Assembly: GCA_947570695.1 (NCBI GenBank)
Contig: CANOVB010000001.1
Location: 140,553 to 204,552, forward strand
Source of the DNA: an uncultured Clostridium sp.
Lineage (GTDB): Bacteria; Bacillota; Clostridia; TANB77; CAG-508
Direction of reading: 5' to 3'
Length of the DNA: 64,000 bases
Position 1 is the stretch's first letter, and the number at the start of each line of letters is the position of its first letter. The notes below the pieces were generated by a model, which saw only the letters and a list, made by a program, of their open reading frames with translations, was not told the DNA's origin and ran no database searches. The position numbers were made by a program, and so were the translations under genes. Shown one piece after another: positions 34,486-45,358 of this stretch.

Positions 34486-34578
34486 AAAATAATTAATATA
34501 TTTTAGAATTAGAGATGCGCAGCCTTGGGAGAGAAGCGACCAGCAAAGAGCGAAATGATAAAATATATTAATTATTTT
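34486..34578. repeat. 93-base element with 20-bp perfect inverted ends and a GC-richer core
   Basis: 34486-34505 and 34559-34578 are perfect 20-bp inverted repeats of A/T only. They enclose a 53-base core with clearly higher GC (GATGCGCAGCCTTGGGAG.., GCGACCAGCAAAGAGCG). No ORF fits. It lies between hemW and the hrcA promoter; it may be a MITE-like insert or a structured RNA. Confidence 0.7.
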
Positions 34579-34615
34579 AATAACAATTTAATAAAAAAAT
34601 ATTTATAATTTTTAC

Positions 34616-34672
34616 TTGACAAACATATAATAAAGTTATATTATATTAGCAGTCAAACATCAAGTTTGCTAA
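34616..34672 (+). promoter_or_regulatory. hrcA promoter with degenerate CIRCE operator
   Basis: TTGACA (34616-34621), 17 bases, TATTAT (34639-34644). Right behind it, 34646-34672 has the 9-9-9 layout of CIRCE: TTAGCAGTC, nine bases, GTTTGCTAA. The left arm matches the consensus (TTAGCACTC) at 8 of 9 positions and the right arm (GAGTGCTAA) at 7 of 9. HrcA is expected to bind here and repress its own operon. Confidence 0.8.
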
Positions 34673-34682
34673 AAGAGGTGAA

Positions 34683-35711
34683 ATGATGTCAGGGGATTTA
34701 GATAAAAGAAAAAAGAAAATATTGCAAGCTATAATTGAAGAATATATTGAAACAGCAGAACCAGTTAGTTCAGGGAATTTAGTGAAAGCTCTTGAATGTA
34801 GTAGTGCAACTATTAGAAATGAAATGGCAGAACTAGAAAAAATAGGATTTTTAGAAAAGCCACATACTTCAGCAGGTCGTGTCCCATCACAAAAAGGATA
34901 TAGGTATTATGTAGATGAACTAATAAGAGATGACAAGTTAAGCAAAAAAGAAATGGAAATTATAAGAGAAAGACTAGAAACAAAAGTAAATGATTTAGAA
35001 GAATTAACTAAAATTGCAACAACAACATTGTCAGAAATAACTCATTATACAACTATAACTATATCACCAGATGTTCATAATCACACAATTATAGATATAA
35101 AATTTGTACTATTAGGTAGTAGAGTCTTGATGGCAGTAATTCTTACAGATTCTGGAATTATTAGAGAATCAATTATAAAATTTGATGAAGACATTAATCA
35201 AGAACAAGTTGATGATTTAACATATTTATTCAAAAATAAATTAGTAGGAAAACCATTGGAAACAATGAATGAACCTTTAGAAGAATTTATAATGAATGAA
35301 ATGAAAGCGGGAATAAACATTATAAAAAAAGTAATTGAGGAAATTAACAAAATAATATTTGAATCACAACAAATTTACTTAGATGGTGCAAACAAAGTAA
35401 TAGATATGCCTGAATTTAAAAAAGTTGACGTAGCAAAAGATTTTTTGAATGTGTTAGATGCAAAAGATTTAGTAGCAGATGTTTTAAATACAGGAATTGC
35501 TGAAAATATAAATATATATATAGGTGAAGAAACAGAAAAGGAAGAACTAAAAAACTTTAGTATAGTAACTTTTAATCACCTATTAGAAGATAAAGATATA
35601 GGAACGATAGGAATTATAGGACCTACTAGAATGGATTATTCAAAAGTAATTTCAGTTATGAAATATATAAGCAAAAAACTAAATGATGATTTCAAAAAAG
35701 GAAAATTTTAG
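34683..35711 (+). CDS. hrcA: heat-inducible transcription repressor HrcA
   Basis: 342 residues. The N-terminal winged helix (KKKILQAIIEEYIETAEPVSSGNLV, SSATIRNEMAELEKIGFLEKPHTSAGRVPS) and the C-terminal GAF-like domain (GIIGPTRMDYSKVI) are complete. It represses the chaperone genes from the CIRCE element directly upstream, with GroE as co-factor. It starts at one of two adjacent ATG codons after AGAGGTG. It is the first gene of hrcA-grpE-dnaK-dnaJ. Confidence 0.97.
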   Translation: MMSGDLDKRKKKILQAIIEEYIETAEPVSSGNLVKALECSSATIRNEMAELEKIGFLEKPHTSAGRVPSQKGYRYYVDELIRDDKLSKKEMEIIRERLETKVNDLEELTKIATTTLSEITHYTTITISPDVHNHTIIDIKFVLLGSRVLMAVILTDSGIIRESIIKFDEDINQEQVDDLTYLFKNKLVGKPLETMNEPLEEFIMNEMKAGINIIKKVIEEINKIIFESQQIYLDGANKVIDMPEFKKVDVAKDFLNVLDAKDLVADVLNTGIAENINIYIGEETEKEELKNFSIVTFNHLLEDKDIGTIGIIGPTRMDYSKVISVMKYISKKLNDDFKKGKF

Positions 35712-35730
35712 AAAAGGAGAGGAAGTATTT

Positions 35731-36219
35731 TTGGAAAACGAGGAAAAAGATTTAAATGAAGAATTACACGAAAGTGAGCAAGTAGTAGAAGAAAAAGAAA
35801 ATAGCGAATATGAAGAACTTAATGATAGATTTAAAAGATTACTTGCAGAATTCGAAAATTACAAAAAAAGAAGTCAAAAAGAAAAAGAAAATATTTATGG
35901 AATGATTACAGGGGATGTTGTTGCAACAATGCTTCCTATAATGGATAATTTAGAAAAAGCAGCAGAAGCTAAAACGGAAGATTCTGGATATCAAGAAGGA
36001 GTGAGGCTAGTTGCTAGACAATTTCAAGATGCATTAAAAAGACTAGGCTTAGAAGAAATTGAAACAATAGGACAAAGATTTAATCCAGAATATCATGAAG
36101 CAGTTAGTCATATAGAAGATCCAAATAAAGGAGAACAAGAAATAGTACAGGAATATAGAAAAGGCTATAGAATAGGTAATAAAGTAGTACGTCATTCAAT
36201 GGTTATAGTCGCTAATTAA
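35731..36219 (+). CDS. grpE: nucleotide exchange factor GrpE
   Basis: Releases ADP from DnaK. Start chosen at TTG 35731, which has AAGGAGAGG upstream; it gives 162 residues. An ATG at 35683 is inside hrcA and lacks a ribosome site. There is an acidic N-terminal helix, a long coiled coil (LNDRFKRLLAEFENYKKRSQKEKE) and the C-terminal beta domain (ETIGQRFNPEYHEAV, VVRHSMVIV). It follows hrcA by 19 bases. Confidence 0.95.
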   Translation: MENEEKDLNEELHESEQVVEEKENSEYEELNDRFKRLLAEFENYKKRSQKEKENIYGMITGDVVATMLPIMDNLEKAAEAKTEDSGYQEGVRLVARQFQDALKRLGLEEIETIGQRFNPEYHEAVSHIEDPNKGEQEIVQEYRKGYRIGNKVVRHSMVIVAN

Positions 36220-36317
36220 GTTAATAATTTTAAATTATTATATATAAACTAAAGAAAAGCAGTTTAAAAACATTTAAACAGAGAGAAATAAAGTATATTT
36301 AATATACAAATCAGTAG

Positions 36318-38185
<1,868 letters not shown>

Positions 38186-38186
<1 letters not shown>

Positions 38187-38248
38187 TGACATTCGGAGAT
38201 GTTGTTAAAGAACATTTTGATTCACTAGGAAAATATGTTAGTTTATAA
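38186..38248 (+). CDS. possible 20-residue micro-ORF coupled to dnaK
   Basis: The ATG overlaps the dnaK stop (TAATG) and encodes MTFGDVVKEHFDSLGKYVSL. The overlap would allow coupled translation, but the length is at the noise limit and no family is known. Confidence 0.25.
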
Positions 38249-38261
38249 AATAATGGTTATA

Positions 38262-38295
38262 AGAGAGGTCAGAAAATATATTCTCTGACCTCTAT
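38262..38295 (+). terminator. hairpin between dnaK and the MazG-like gene
   Basis: A perfect 10-bp stem (AGAGGTCAGA / TCTGACCTCT) with a 10-base loop. There is no good T-run, so it may be an attenuator or an mRNA end-protecting hairpin. Confidence 0.55.
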
Positions 38296-38373
38296 ATAGC
38301 TATTATGAAAGGCATTAAATAGTAAATATGCTTATTATAAATAATATTAAAACAGTAATGGAAGGCTTTTAAT

Positions 38374-38733
38374 ATGGAAAAAGATTTAAAAATATCAGAA
38401 TTGAAACAAATGCAGTTTAATTTATATGAATTAAATAAAGAAAAATGGCATGATATGGAGCCTAAATATGCAAAAGACCACATATTATTTATGGTTGAGG
38501 AAATTGGTGAATGTATATCAATTATTAAAAAGAAAAAGATTGATAATGTAATGAATGATGAAAAAATAAGAAATAGATTTATAGAAGAACTAAGCGATGT
38601 TTTAATGTATTACATAGAAGTTATGAATAGATTAGATATATCAGCAGAGGAATTTACCCAAATATATTTAGAAAAATATCATAAAAATTTAAATAGAAAT
38701 TATGAAGAAGAGAACAAAAAGAAATATGTTTAG
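38374..38733 (+). CDS. MazG-like nucleotide pyrophosphohydrolase
   Basis: 119 residues, all helical. HILFMVEEIGECISIIKKKK and FIEELSDVLMYYIEVMNRLDI supply the EExxE and ExxD metal sites of MazG-like NTP-PPases. The enzyme would remove unwanted dNTPs. It is inserted between dnaK and dnaJ, an unusual place, and ends 22 bases before dnaJ, so it may be induced with the chaperones. No ribosome site stronger than GGAAGG is visible. Confidence 0.82.
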   Translation: MEKDLKISELKQMQFNLYELNKEKWHDMEPKYAKDHILFMVEEIGECISIIKKKKIDNVMNDEKIRNRFIEELSDVLMYYIEVMNRLDISAEEFTQIYLEKYHKNLNRNYEEENKKKYV

Positions 38734-38755
38734 AACATAGGAGGAGAATATACTA

Positions 38756-39913
38756 ATGGCACAAAAACGTGATTATTATGAAGTGTTAGGTGTACAAAAA
38801 AATGCAACTGATGATGAATTAAAAAAAGCATATAGAAAACTTGCAAAAAAATATCATCCTGATGCTAACCCTGATAATAAAGAAGAAGCAGAGAAAAAAT
38901 TTAAAGAAGTAAATGAAGCTTATGAAATTCTTTCAGATAGCCAGAAAAGACAAATGTATGATCAATTTGGATTTGACGGACCTCAAGGATTTGGAGGAGG
39001 TCAAGGTGGAGGATATTACTCTTATGGTTCAGGATTTGATGGATTTAGTGGATTTTCAGACTTTGGAGATTTTGGCGATTTAGGAGATATTTTCTCATCT
39101 TTCTTTGGTGGTGGTTCTTCAAGGAGTAGAAGTTCAAATGGAGCAAGAAGAGGTGCGGATCTAAAAATAAATTTAGACATAACTTTTGAAGAAGCTTATT
39201 CTGGAGTAGAAAAAGAAATTAGTATAAATAGAAATGAAAAATGTACTTCTTGCGGGGGAACAGGTGCTAAAAGAGGTACTTCTCCTGAAAAATGTTCTGT
39301 ATGTAATGGAACAGGAAAGATAAAACAAGTTGTAACAACTCCATTTGGACAAATGGCAACACAAAAGGTATGTACTGCATGTGGTGGAGTAGGAAAAATT
39401 ATAAAAGAACCATGTACTGACTGTAGAGGAAAAGGTATAGTTAAGAAAACTGTAAAACTAAAAGTTAAAATACCACAAGGGATAGATGAAGGTCAAACTA
39501 TTGTACTTAAAGGAGAAGGAGAAGTCGGCTCTAATGGTGGAATAAATGGAGATTTATATATTGTAGTTCATTTAAAAAGACATAATATATATTCAAGAAA
39601 AGCGGAACATGTTTTATGTGATATACCAATTACTTTTACAGGAGCAGCTTTAGGAACTGAACTTGAAATTCCTATGGTAGATGGCACAAAAGAAAAATAT
39701 AGAATACCAGAAGGAACTCAAACAGGAACAAAATTTACTATAAAAAATAAAGGTTTTAAAAGTGTTAATGGAAATTTTAGAGGAGATTTTGTATTTACTG
39801 TAATTGTTCAAACTCCTAAAAAATTAACACGTGAACAAAGAGATTTATTAACAGAACTTGCAAAAACAATGAATGAACAACCACCAATAAAGAAAAAAGG
39901 AATTTTTGGATAG
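38756..39913 (+). CDS. dnaJ: chaperone DnaJ
   Basis: 385 residues. J domain 1-70 with the HPD motif ([11 protein letters not shown]), a Gly/Phe-rich linker, four CxxCxGxG zinc motifs ([32 protein letters not shown]) and the C-terminal substrate domains ([11 protein letters not shown]). Stimulates DnaK ATPase. AGGAGG lies before the ATG. recD2 starts 6 bases after its stop. Confidence 0.98.
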   Translation: MAQKRDYYEVLGVQKNATDDELKKAYRKLAKKYHPDANPDNKEEAEKKFKEVNEAYEILSDSQKRQMYDQFGFDGPQGFGGGQGGGYYSYGSGFDGFSGFSDFGDFGDLGDIFSSFFGGGSSRSRSSNGARRGADLKINLDITFEEAYSGVEKEISINRNEKCTSCGGTGAKRGTSPEKCSVCNGTGKIKQVVTTPFGQMATQKVCTACGGVGKIIKEPCTDCRGKGIVKKTVKLKVKIPQGIDEGQTIVLKGEGEVGSNGGINGDLYIVVHLKRHNIYSRKAEHVLCDIPITFTGAALGTELEIPMVDGTKEKYRIPEGTQTGTKFTIKNKGFKSVNGNFRGDFVFTVIVQTPKKLTREQRDLLTELAKTMNEQPPIKKKGIFG

Positions 39914-39919
39914 AATAAA

Positions 39920-42148
39920 TTGGAATTAAAAGGACAAATAGAAGAGATAATATATCAAAATGAATCAAATAGCTATACTATAGCAGTATTTCAGGCAGAT
40001 GACCAAGAGGCTATAACCGTTGTTGGTTATTTGCCTTTTATTGCAGTAGGAGATACTTTGAAACTTCAAGGAAAAATGGTTATTCATCAAGAATATGGTG
40101 AGCAGTTTAAAATAGAAAATTTTGAGAAAATAATGCCTGAAAGTGCTCAAGCACTTGAAAAATATTTAGCTAGTGGAACAATAAAAGGGATCGGACCTGC
40201 AACAGCAAGAAAAATTATTGAAAAATTTGGAGAAGAAACTTTAACTGTTTTTAAGTTTGAGCCATTAAGGTTAGCAGAAATAAAAGGTATTTCTAAAGAT
40301 AAAGCTTACGAAATTGGCGAAGAATTTAATGAAAAATGGGAAGTATGGCAAATAGTTAGTTTTCTAGAACAATTTGGAATAGGAGCAAATAATAGTAAAA
40401 AAGTTTATGATGCTTTAGGTGTAAATGCAGTAGAAAAAATTCAAGAAAATCCATATGTTTTAGTAGATATAGTATATGGAATAAATTTCAATAATATAGA
40501 TAATATTGCTATGCAAATAGGTATTCCTTTAGATAGTGATTATAGGATAAGAAGTGGAATAAAGTATGCACTTTTAGTTGCAAGTTATAATGGAAATACT
40601 TGTGTGCAAAAAGATAATTTGATTGTGTATGTAAAAAGTATTTTAGAAGTAGATGAAGATAGAATTGAAGATAATTTAATTAATTTAGATGTTAATTCTG
40701 AGATTCATATAATAGAAAAAAATGATGAAAAATGGGTTTTTTTAGAGCCATTATATAAAGCAGAAAAGAATATTGCAGAAAGATTAATAGTTTTGAGAGA
40801 TTGTGAAAATACTAAACACATAAAAAGTTTTGAAAGCGAAATAAAAAAATGTGAAGAGAAGATTGATATTGAATTATCAGAAAAACAATTTGAAGCAATA
40901 AAGCAAATTAATGAAAATAATGTATGTATAATAACAGGAGGACCAGGTACAGGAAAAACAACTATTATAAAATTTGCTATAGAAATTTACAAAAATCATA
41001 GAAAAAAAGTAGTGTTATGTGCACCTACAGGCAGAGCAGCTAAAAGAATGAGTGAAACAACAGGAGAAGAAGCTAAAACAATACATAGACTATTAGAAAT
41101 TGGAAAGTTTGAAGAAGATAAATTAGGTAGTATAGATACAGAAGTATCACCTGTTGATGCAGATGTGCTTGTTGTTGATGAAATGTCTATGGTAGATGTA
41201 TTTCTAATGAATTATTTAATTAAAGCAATTTATTTAGGAACTAAAATTATATTTGTTGGTGATCCAAATCAACTTCCATCTGTAGGTCCAGGAAGTATTT
41301 TAAAGGATTTAATTGATAGTGATGAATTTGCAACAGTTCACTTAGACAAAATATTTAGACAAGCTGCTAAAAGTAAAATCATTGTAAATGCACACAATGT
41401 TAATCATGGAATAAGTTTTATAGGAAAAAAAGATTATGAAAAAGATTCTGAAAATGATTTTTTCTATATAAATGAGTCAAACCAAGATAAAATGTTATAT
41501 CAAGTTTTATCTCTAAGTAAAGAAAGACTAAAAAATTATGGTGATTATGAATTTTTTAAAAATATACAAGTTTTGACTCCTACTAAAAAAGGAAAAATGG
41601 GAACTAAAGAATTAAATCAAAGTTTACAAGAAGCATTAAATCCTAAAATTGAAGAAATAGAAGAAAAAGCTTATGGACAAATTGTATTTAGAGAAGGCGA
41701 TAGAGTAATGCAAATTAAAAATAATTACGATATTTATTGGGAAAAGGGAAGTAAAAACAATTTGCGTACATTTGAGGCAGGAACAGGTGTGTTTAATGGG
41801 GAAATAGGAAGAATAGTAAAAATAGATTCAAATGAAAGGCAAATGGAAATTGAATTTGATGATGGAAAAGTTGCTTGGTATGTTTTTTCTGAACTAGACC
41901 AATTAGAACATGCATATAGTATAACAATTCATAAAGCGCAAGGTAGTGAGTTTGATGTTGTAATTTTAGTAGTTCCTCCATCATCTAATATGTTACTTAC
42001 AAGAAATCTTTTGTATACAGGATTAACAAGAGCAAAAAAAATGTTGATAGTAATAGGTAATAAAAATTTAATAGAATTTATGATAAATAATTGTGATACT
42101 AAAAAAAGAAATACAGGATTAAAAATAAAATTTCAAGATATAAATTAG
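39920..42148 (+). CDS. recD2: SF1B DNA helicase RecD2
   Basis: 742 residues from a TTG start. The N-terminal OB-like and helix-hairpin-helix region (GTIKGIGPATARKIIEKFGE) is diagnostic of RecD2. The helicase core has IITGGPGTGKTTIIK (motif I), VLVVDEMSMVD (II), FVGDPNQLPSVGPG (III), and AYSITIHKAQGSEFDVVI with LLYTGLTRAKK (V, VI). A 5'-3' helicase in repair and replication-fork upkeep, independent of RecBC. It is last in the heat-shock block, ending in a terminator. Confidence 0.95.
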   Translation: MELKGQIEEIIYQNESNSYTIAVFQADDQEAITVVGYLPFIAVGDTLKLQGKMVIHQEYGEQFKIENFEKIMPESAQALEKYLASGTIKGIGPATARKIIEKFGEETLTVFKFEPLRLAEIKGISKDKAYEIGEEFNEKWEVWQIVSFLEQFGIGANNSKKVYDALGVNAVEKIQENPYVLVDIVYGINFNNIDNIAMQIGIPLDSDYRIRSGIKYALLVASYNGNTCVQKDNLIVYVKSILEVDEDRIEDNLINLDVNSEIHIIEKNDEKWVFLEPLYKAEKNIAERLIVLRDCENTKHIKSFESEIKKCEEKIDIELSEKQFEAIKQINENNVCIITGGPGTGKTTIIKFAIEIYKNHRKKVVLCAPTGRAAKRMSETTGEEAKTIHRLLEIGKFEEDKLGSIDTEVSPVDADVLVVDEMSMVDVFLMNYLIKAIYLGTKIIFVGDPNQLPSVGPGSILKDLIDSDEFATVHLDKIFRQAAKSKIIVNAHNVNHGISFIGKKDYEKDSENDFFYINESNQDKMLYQVLSLSKERLKNYGDYEFFKNIQVLTPTKKGKMGTKELNQSLQEALNPKIEEIEEKAYGQIVFREGDRVMQIKNNYDIYWEKGSKNNLRTFEAGTGVFNGEIGRIVKIDSNERQMEIEFDDGKVAWYVFSELDQLEHAYSITIHKAQGSEFDVVILVVPPSSNMLLTRNLLYTGLTRAKKMLIVIGNKNLIEFMINNCDTKKRNTGLKIKFQDIN

Positions 42149-42173
42149 CAAATGATATATTTGCTAATTTTGT
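42144..42173 (+). terminator. terminator after recD2
   Basis: A perfect stem (AATTAGCAAAT / ATTTGCTAATT) is followed by TTGTTATATT. The left arm overlaps the recD2 stop. Confidence 0.7.
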
Positions 42174-42216
42174 TATATTATAGAAAATGCTTGAAATCCT
42201 ATAATATAAAAGAATC
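42174..42216 (+). repeat. remnant of the dispersed hairpin repeat
   Basis: TATATTATAG..CTATAATATA and the AAAGAATCAC end resemble the first hairpin of the repeat family. It again starts directly behind a terminator. Confidence 0.4.
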
Positions 42217-42306
42217 ACTAAATTTTATACGAAATTAAGTTATGTCAATATTAAAAAATTGACATATGAATAAAGCGTAACATTAACTGAGAATATATGT
42301 AAAATC

Positions 42307-42335
42307 TTGACCATATTATGTAAATATGATAAAAT
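42307..42335 (+). promoter_or_regulatory. promoter of the 42.4-kb cassette gene
   Basis: TTGACC (42307-42312), 17 bases, TAAAAT (42330-42335), about 68 bases before the ATG. Confidence 0.65.
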
Positions 42336-42402
42336 TTAATTAGTCAGATTTAGTCAATGAAGATATTGTTTTGCCTTTAACCAGATGAATACAGGAGGTT
42401 TT

Positions 42403-43197
42403 ATGAAAAAACTCAGCATTATCATAGCCATGATTGCACTCACAGTAGCACTCAGCGGCTGCAACAGCAAAACCATCTACATGCAGGATGTAATATCGGC
42501 AAACACTCTTGCAGCTGAACCCACAAGCTGGATATCTGAGGAGTCCGTGAATACTTTAATCCAAACTAATTTGCCTGCTGAACTGCAAAAAGAGTATACA
42601 GAGCTGATTAGCAGAGGATACAAAAAAGTTATCATGAAGGATTCTGAAGGATGGCAAATCGGAGTTAATTCAGATGAAAATGGAATCTATCTCGGAGTAA
42701 GAAGAAGTATTATTTTTAGGTTCTTCCAAAGCTCTTCGGGGAACCTCGTTGAAGTAATCAAAAACTACAGAACATTAACTCGTAGTGAATACTTTGACGG
42801 TGAAAAACAAAAGAGTTATGATTCCATTGAACTTGATTATTCTACCGAAGATACAAATTTGATAAAAATGGCTGTTACAGATGATTTTTCCGTTATGTAT
42901 AATGTATCGGACAATACATATCAGTGTATGAGATTCGGAGAAGTTATCGGGACAAGCCCCGCTACAAATTTGGATGCTATTATTCAGCCTGAGAAAGCGC
43001 CTAAATCCTTAGGAGCCAACAAGGGATTTTGCTACAATAAGGAATGGTACCTTCCCATAATCGAACGAAATGGAAATATTGTTACCTTCCAAGTTGTAAA
43101 AGAATCTGAATTTGAACCAAAAGGCGATCCGACGTTTTTCTATGTGCCAATGAAAATTGGAACACTTGAGGTAAAAGCTTGCGAAATCAATTATTAA
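42403..43197 (+). CDS. orphan lipoprotein, atypical composition
   Basis: 264 residues from the ATG at 42403, which follows AGGAGG; an in-frame ATG at 42385 lies before that site. The signal MKKLSIIIAMIALTVALSGC is a perfect lipobox. The mature part is soluble and probably beta-rich, with no recognised domain (WQIGVNSDENGIYLGVRRS, YNKEWYLPIIERNGNIVTFQV). Codon use is more GC-rich than in recD2 and the lysozyme gene on either side. It has its own promoter and strong terminator. Predicted to sit on the outer face of the membrane; function unknown. Confidence 0.78.
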   Translation: MKKLSIIIAMIALTVALSGCNSKTIYMQDVISANTLAAEPTSWISEESVNTLIQTNLPAELQKEYTELISRGYKKVIMKDSEGWQIGVNSDENGIYLGVRRSIIFRFFQSSSGNLVEVIKNYRTLTRSEYFDGEKQKSYDSIELDYSTEDTNLIKMAVTDDFSVMYNVSDNTYQCMRFGEVIGTSPATNLDAIIQPEKAPKSLGANKGFCYNKEWYLPIIERNGNIVTFQVVKESEFEPKGDPTFFYVPMKIGTLEVKACEINY

Positions 43198-43252
43198 CGT
43201 ACCTACAAACTAATAAAGGCAAAACAAAATAATCTTCAAAAATGAAACGTAG

Positions 43253-43303
43253 CAGCCCCAAACCATATATGTTAAAATGGTTTGGGGCTGTTACCTATTT
43301 TTT
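43253..43303 (+). terminator. terminator of the 42.4-kb lipoprotein gene
   Basis: A perfect 14-bp stem (arms 43253-43266 and 43277-43290) is followed by TTACCTATTTTTTAG. Confidence 0.9.
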
Positions 43304-43449
43304 AGAAAGATAATCTGTCTTTATTAATGAACAAAGAATTTTGGAATGATTTATATAAATTAAATGATGTTAATATTAAATATTGTTCACTTTTTCTAAT
43401 ATGTGATATAATTTCTATTAATAAAAATTTAAAGAGAAAGGAATATTTT

Positions 43450-44646
43450 ATGAAAAAAATATTAATATCAATAGTAATTTTAATTATAGTATTAGTGATT
43501 ATTTTTACTACTATTTTTGCTATAAATAAAGAAAATGAGAGGATTGATAGAGAAGCAGTAACTTTGAAAAAAGATTTAACTGTAGAATTTGGAGATAAAG
43601 TAAAAGTATCAGACTTTTTAGAAAATCTTAATGGGACATTAGTTAATGATAATCAGATAGATACAGAAAAACTAGGAGATATTGAAGTATCATTTGATTT
43701 TATTAATATAAAAAATAAACCAAGAACATATAAATTTACGATAAAAGTAGTAGATTTAGATGCGCCAAAAATATTTTCAGGTGATTCATTTACAGTAAAA
43801 GTAGGTTATGAAAAAAAATTAACAGATGTTTTATTAAGTGGTGATGATATTGATGATAATCCAAAAAGAGAAATAATAGGGGAATATGATGTTAATACTC
43901 CTGGAGAATATAATTTAACTTATTCTATAACAGATTCTAGTGGAAACAGAACTCAAAAAGACTTTATACTTTATGTAAAAGAGGAAACTAAAGATAAAGA
44001 AAAGGAAGAAAAGAAAATTGAAATTGATGAAATTCTAGAAAAACATAAAACAGAAAATACTAAAATAGGGATAGATGTATCAAAATGGAATGAAGAAGTT
44101 GATTGGGAAAAAGTAAAAAATGCTGGTGTTGAATTTGTAATAATAAGAATGGGATATCAAACAAAATATGATGGAGAATATGTAATTGATCCATATTTTA
44201 TTAGTAATATTGAAGGTGCGGAAGCTGTAGGACTACCAGTTGGAATTTATTTTTATTCTTATGCTAAAAATGTAAATCAAGCAAAAGAACAAGCAGAGTG
44301 GGTAAGAGATAATTTAGAGAATTATAAAATTGATCTACCAGTAGCTTTTGATTGGGAGAGTTGGAATTCTTTTAACACTACAGGTATGAGCTTTAATACA
44401 TTAAATAAAGCCGCAAATGTATTTTTAGATACTTTATCAGATGCAGGATATAAAGGTATGTTATATGGTAGTAAAACATATTTAGAAAAGATATGGTATC
44501 CTACTAAATATGAGATTTGGCTTGCACAATATAGTACGAAAGCAACATATAATGGAGAATATCTAATTTGGCAAATGACTGAAAATGGAAAGGTTGATGG
44601 AATAAAAGGTGATGTTGATATAAATGTAATGTATTTAGATAGATAA
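43450..44646 (+). CDS. GH25 lysozyme (N-acetylmuramidase), membrane-anchored
   Basis: The start is ATG 43450 (after AGAGAAAGG) and gives 398 residues; an earlier in-frame ATG at 43327 lies in AT-rich leader. An N-terminal helix (ILISIVILIIVLVIIFTTIFAI) anchors the protein. One or two Ig-like DUF5011-type modules follow (about 40-185; TPGEYNLTYSITDSSGNRTQKDF). The GH25 domain runs from about 200 to the end: IGIDVSKWNEEVDWEKVKNAGVEFVIIRMGY, GIYFYSYA, PVAFDWE with catalytic Asp and Glu. It cuts peptidoglycan glycan strands. Confidence 0.92.
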   Translation: MKKILISIVILIIVLVIIFTTIFAINKENERIDREAVTLKKDLTVEFGDKVKVSDFLENLNGTLVNDNQIDTEKLGDIEVSFDFINIKNKPRTYKFTIKVVDLDAPKIFSGDSFTVKVGYEKKLTDVLLSGDDIDDNPKREIIGEYDVNTPGEYNLTYSITDSSGNRTQKDFILYVKEETKDKEKEEKKIEIDEILEKHKTENTKIGIDVSKWNEEVDWEKVKNAGVEFVIIRMGYQTKYDGEYVIDPYFISNIEGAEAVGLPVGIYFYSYAKNVNQAKEQAEWVRDNLENYKIDLPVAFDWESWNSFNTTGMSFNTLNKAANVFLDTLSDAGYKGMLYGSKTYLEKIWYPTKYEIWLAQYSTKATYNGEYLIWQMTENGKVDGIKGDVDINVMYLDR

Positions 44647-44668
44647 ATATTAGAAAAATAAATATTAT

Positions 44669-44711
44669 AAAAAGCACAAGTGGGTAAACTTCACCCACTT
44701 GTGCTTTTTTG
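44669..44711. terminator. bidirectional terminator between the lysozyme gene and the 44.7-kb orphan gene
   Basis: A perfect 15-bp stem (arms 44671-44685 and 44693-44707) is flanked by A-runs and T-runs on both sides and can serve both converging genes. Confidence 0.9.
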
Positions 44712-44712
44712 C

Positions 44713-45045
44713 CTAAGAGATATATTGCATTAGTCTTCCCCAGCAATCAATTCCTTTCTGCTCTAACTGAATAGGTAAAGCCTCTTTAAAAAGGTTAAAA
44801 AGAGCAGCTTCATTACGGAACTGATAGTAGAATTGATTTTTTCCATTGGGGATTGTTACTGCAATTTCCCTTGATTTTACTTCGAAATCTTTGAAACCTT
44901 TAGTGCTGAGATTGTTTAAAACTTTGTATATTTTTTTAATATCATACATTGTGAAATATGGTAAAGATGATGTCTTTATCCGGTGCCATTCACCAAGGCG
45001 AGATTTGGAAGAGGAACATTTATCATATTCCAAAGCGATTGCCAT
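44713..45045 (-). CDS. orphan 110-residue protein, atypical composition
   Basis: The start is placed at ATG 45045 because GGAGGT lies 8 bases upstream; a TTG at 45060 overlaps it. The protein is soluble and basic with a mixed fold (YDIKKIYKVLNNLSTKGFKDFEVKSREIAVTIPNGKN). I do not recognise the family. Composition is more GC-rich than the neighbours. It is a single-gene unit with a perfect-consensus promoter and a strong shared terminator. Confidence 0.72.
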   Translation of the reverse strand: MAIALEYDKCSSSKSRLGEWHRIKTSSLPYFTMYDIKKIYKVLNNLSTKGFKDFEVKSREIAVTIPNGKNQFYYQFRNEAALFNLFKEALPIQLEQKGIDCWGRLMQYIS

Positions 45046-45077
45046 AATATCTACCTCCAAAAGGTTATTGCAAAAAT

Positions 45078-45106
45078 ATTATAACATGATTTACATAATG
45101 TGTCAA
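45078..45106 (-). promoter_or_regulatory. consensus promoter of the 44.7-kb orphan gene
   Basis: On the minus strand, TTGACA (45101-45106), 17 bases, TATAAT (45078-45083). Both hexamers are perfect. Confidence 0.8.
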
Positions 45107-45235
45107 TTTAAGCAAATTAATCCAAATAAATCTTTAATTAGATTAATAGTTATATATTTTTGAAACATGTAAATAAAACTTTAAATTAAATGTCGAAAAG
45201 CTCTAAAAATACGACAAAACTTCTATTTTTTCATC

Positions 45236-45265
45236 GAAGGGAAAAAAAATAAAATTTAGAATATT
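45236..45265 (+). promoter_or_regulatory. candidate sigma-H promoter of spoIIA
   Basis: GAAGGGAAA, about 13 bases, then AGAATATT. This resembles the sigma-H consensus (RnAGGAwWW and RnnGAATww), and spoIIA is sigma-H dependent in Bacillus and Clostridium. It is about 100 bases before spoIIAA. A visual match only. Confidence 0.5.
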
Positions 45266-45358
45266 AATACAAAGAACAAAAGAGAAGAATAGTTAAAAAT
45301 AATTGTTCATAGTATTGTTCAAAATATAAATTTAATTAATAAAATAAAGGAGGGAAAA

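Noticed and set aside
38262..38295. Strong terminator ending the heat-shock operon at dnaK
   Set aside because: The stem is good but lacks a T-run; read-through to mazG-dnaJ is likely.
42349..42402. Upstream start at 42385 for the lipoprotein
   Set aside because: The AGGAGG lies after it, directly before ATG 42403, which also gives the proper signal peptide.
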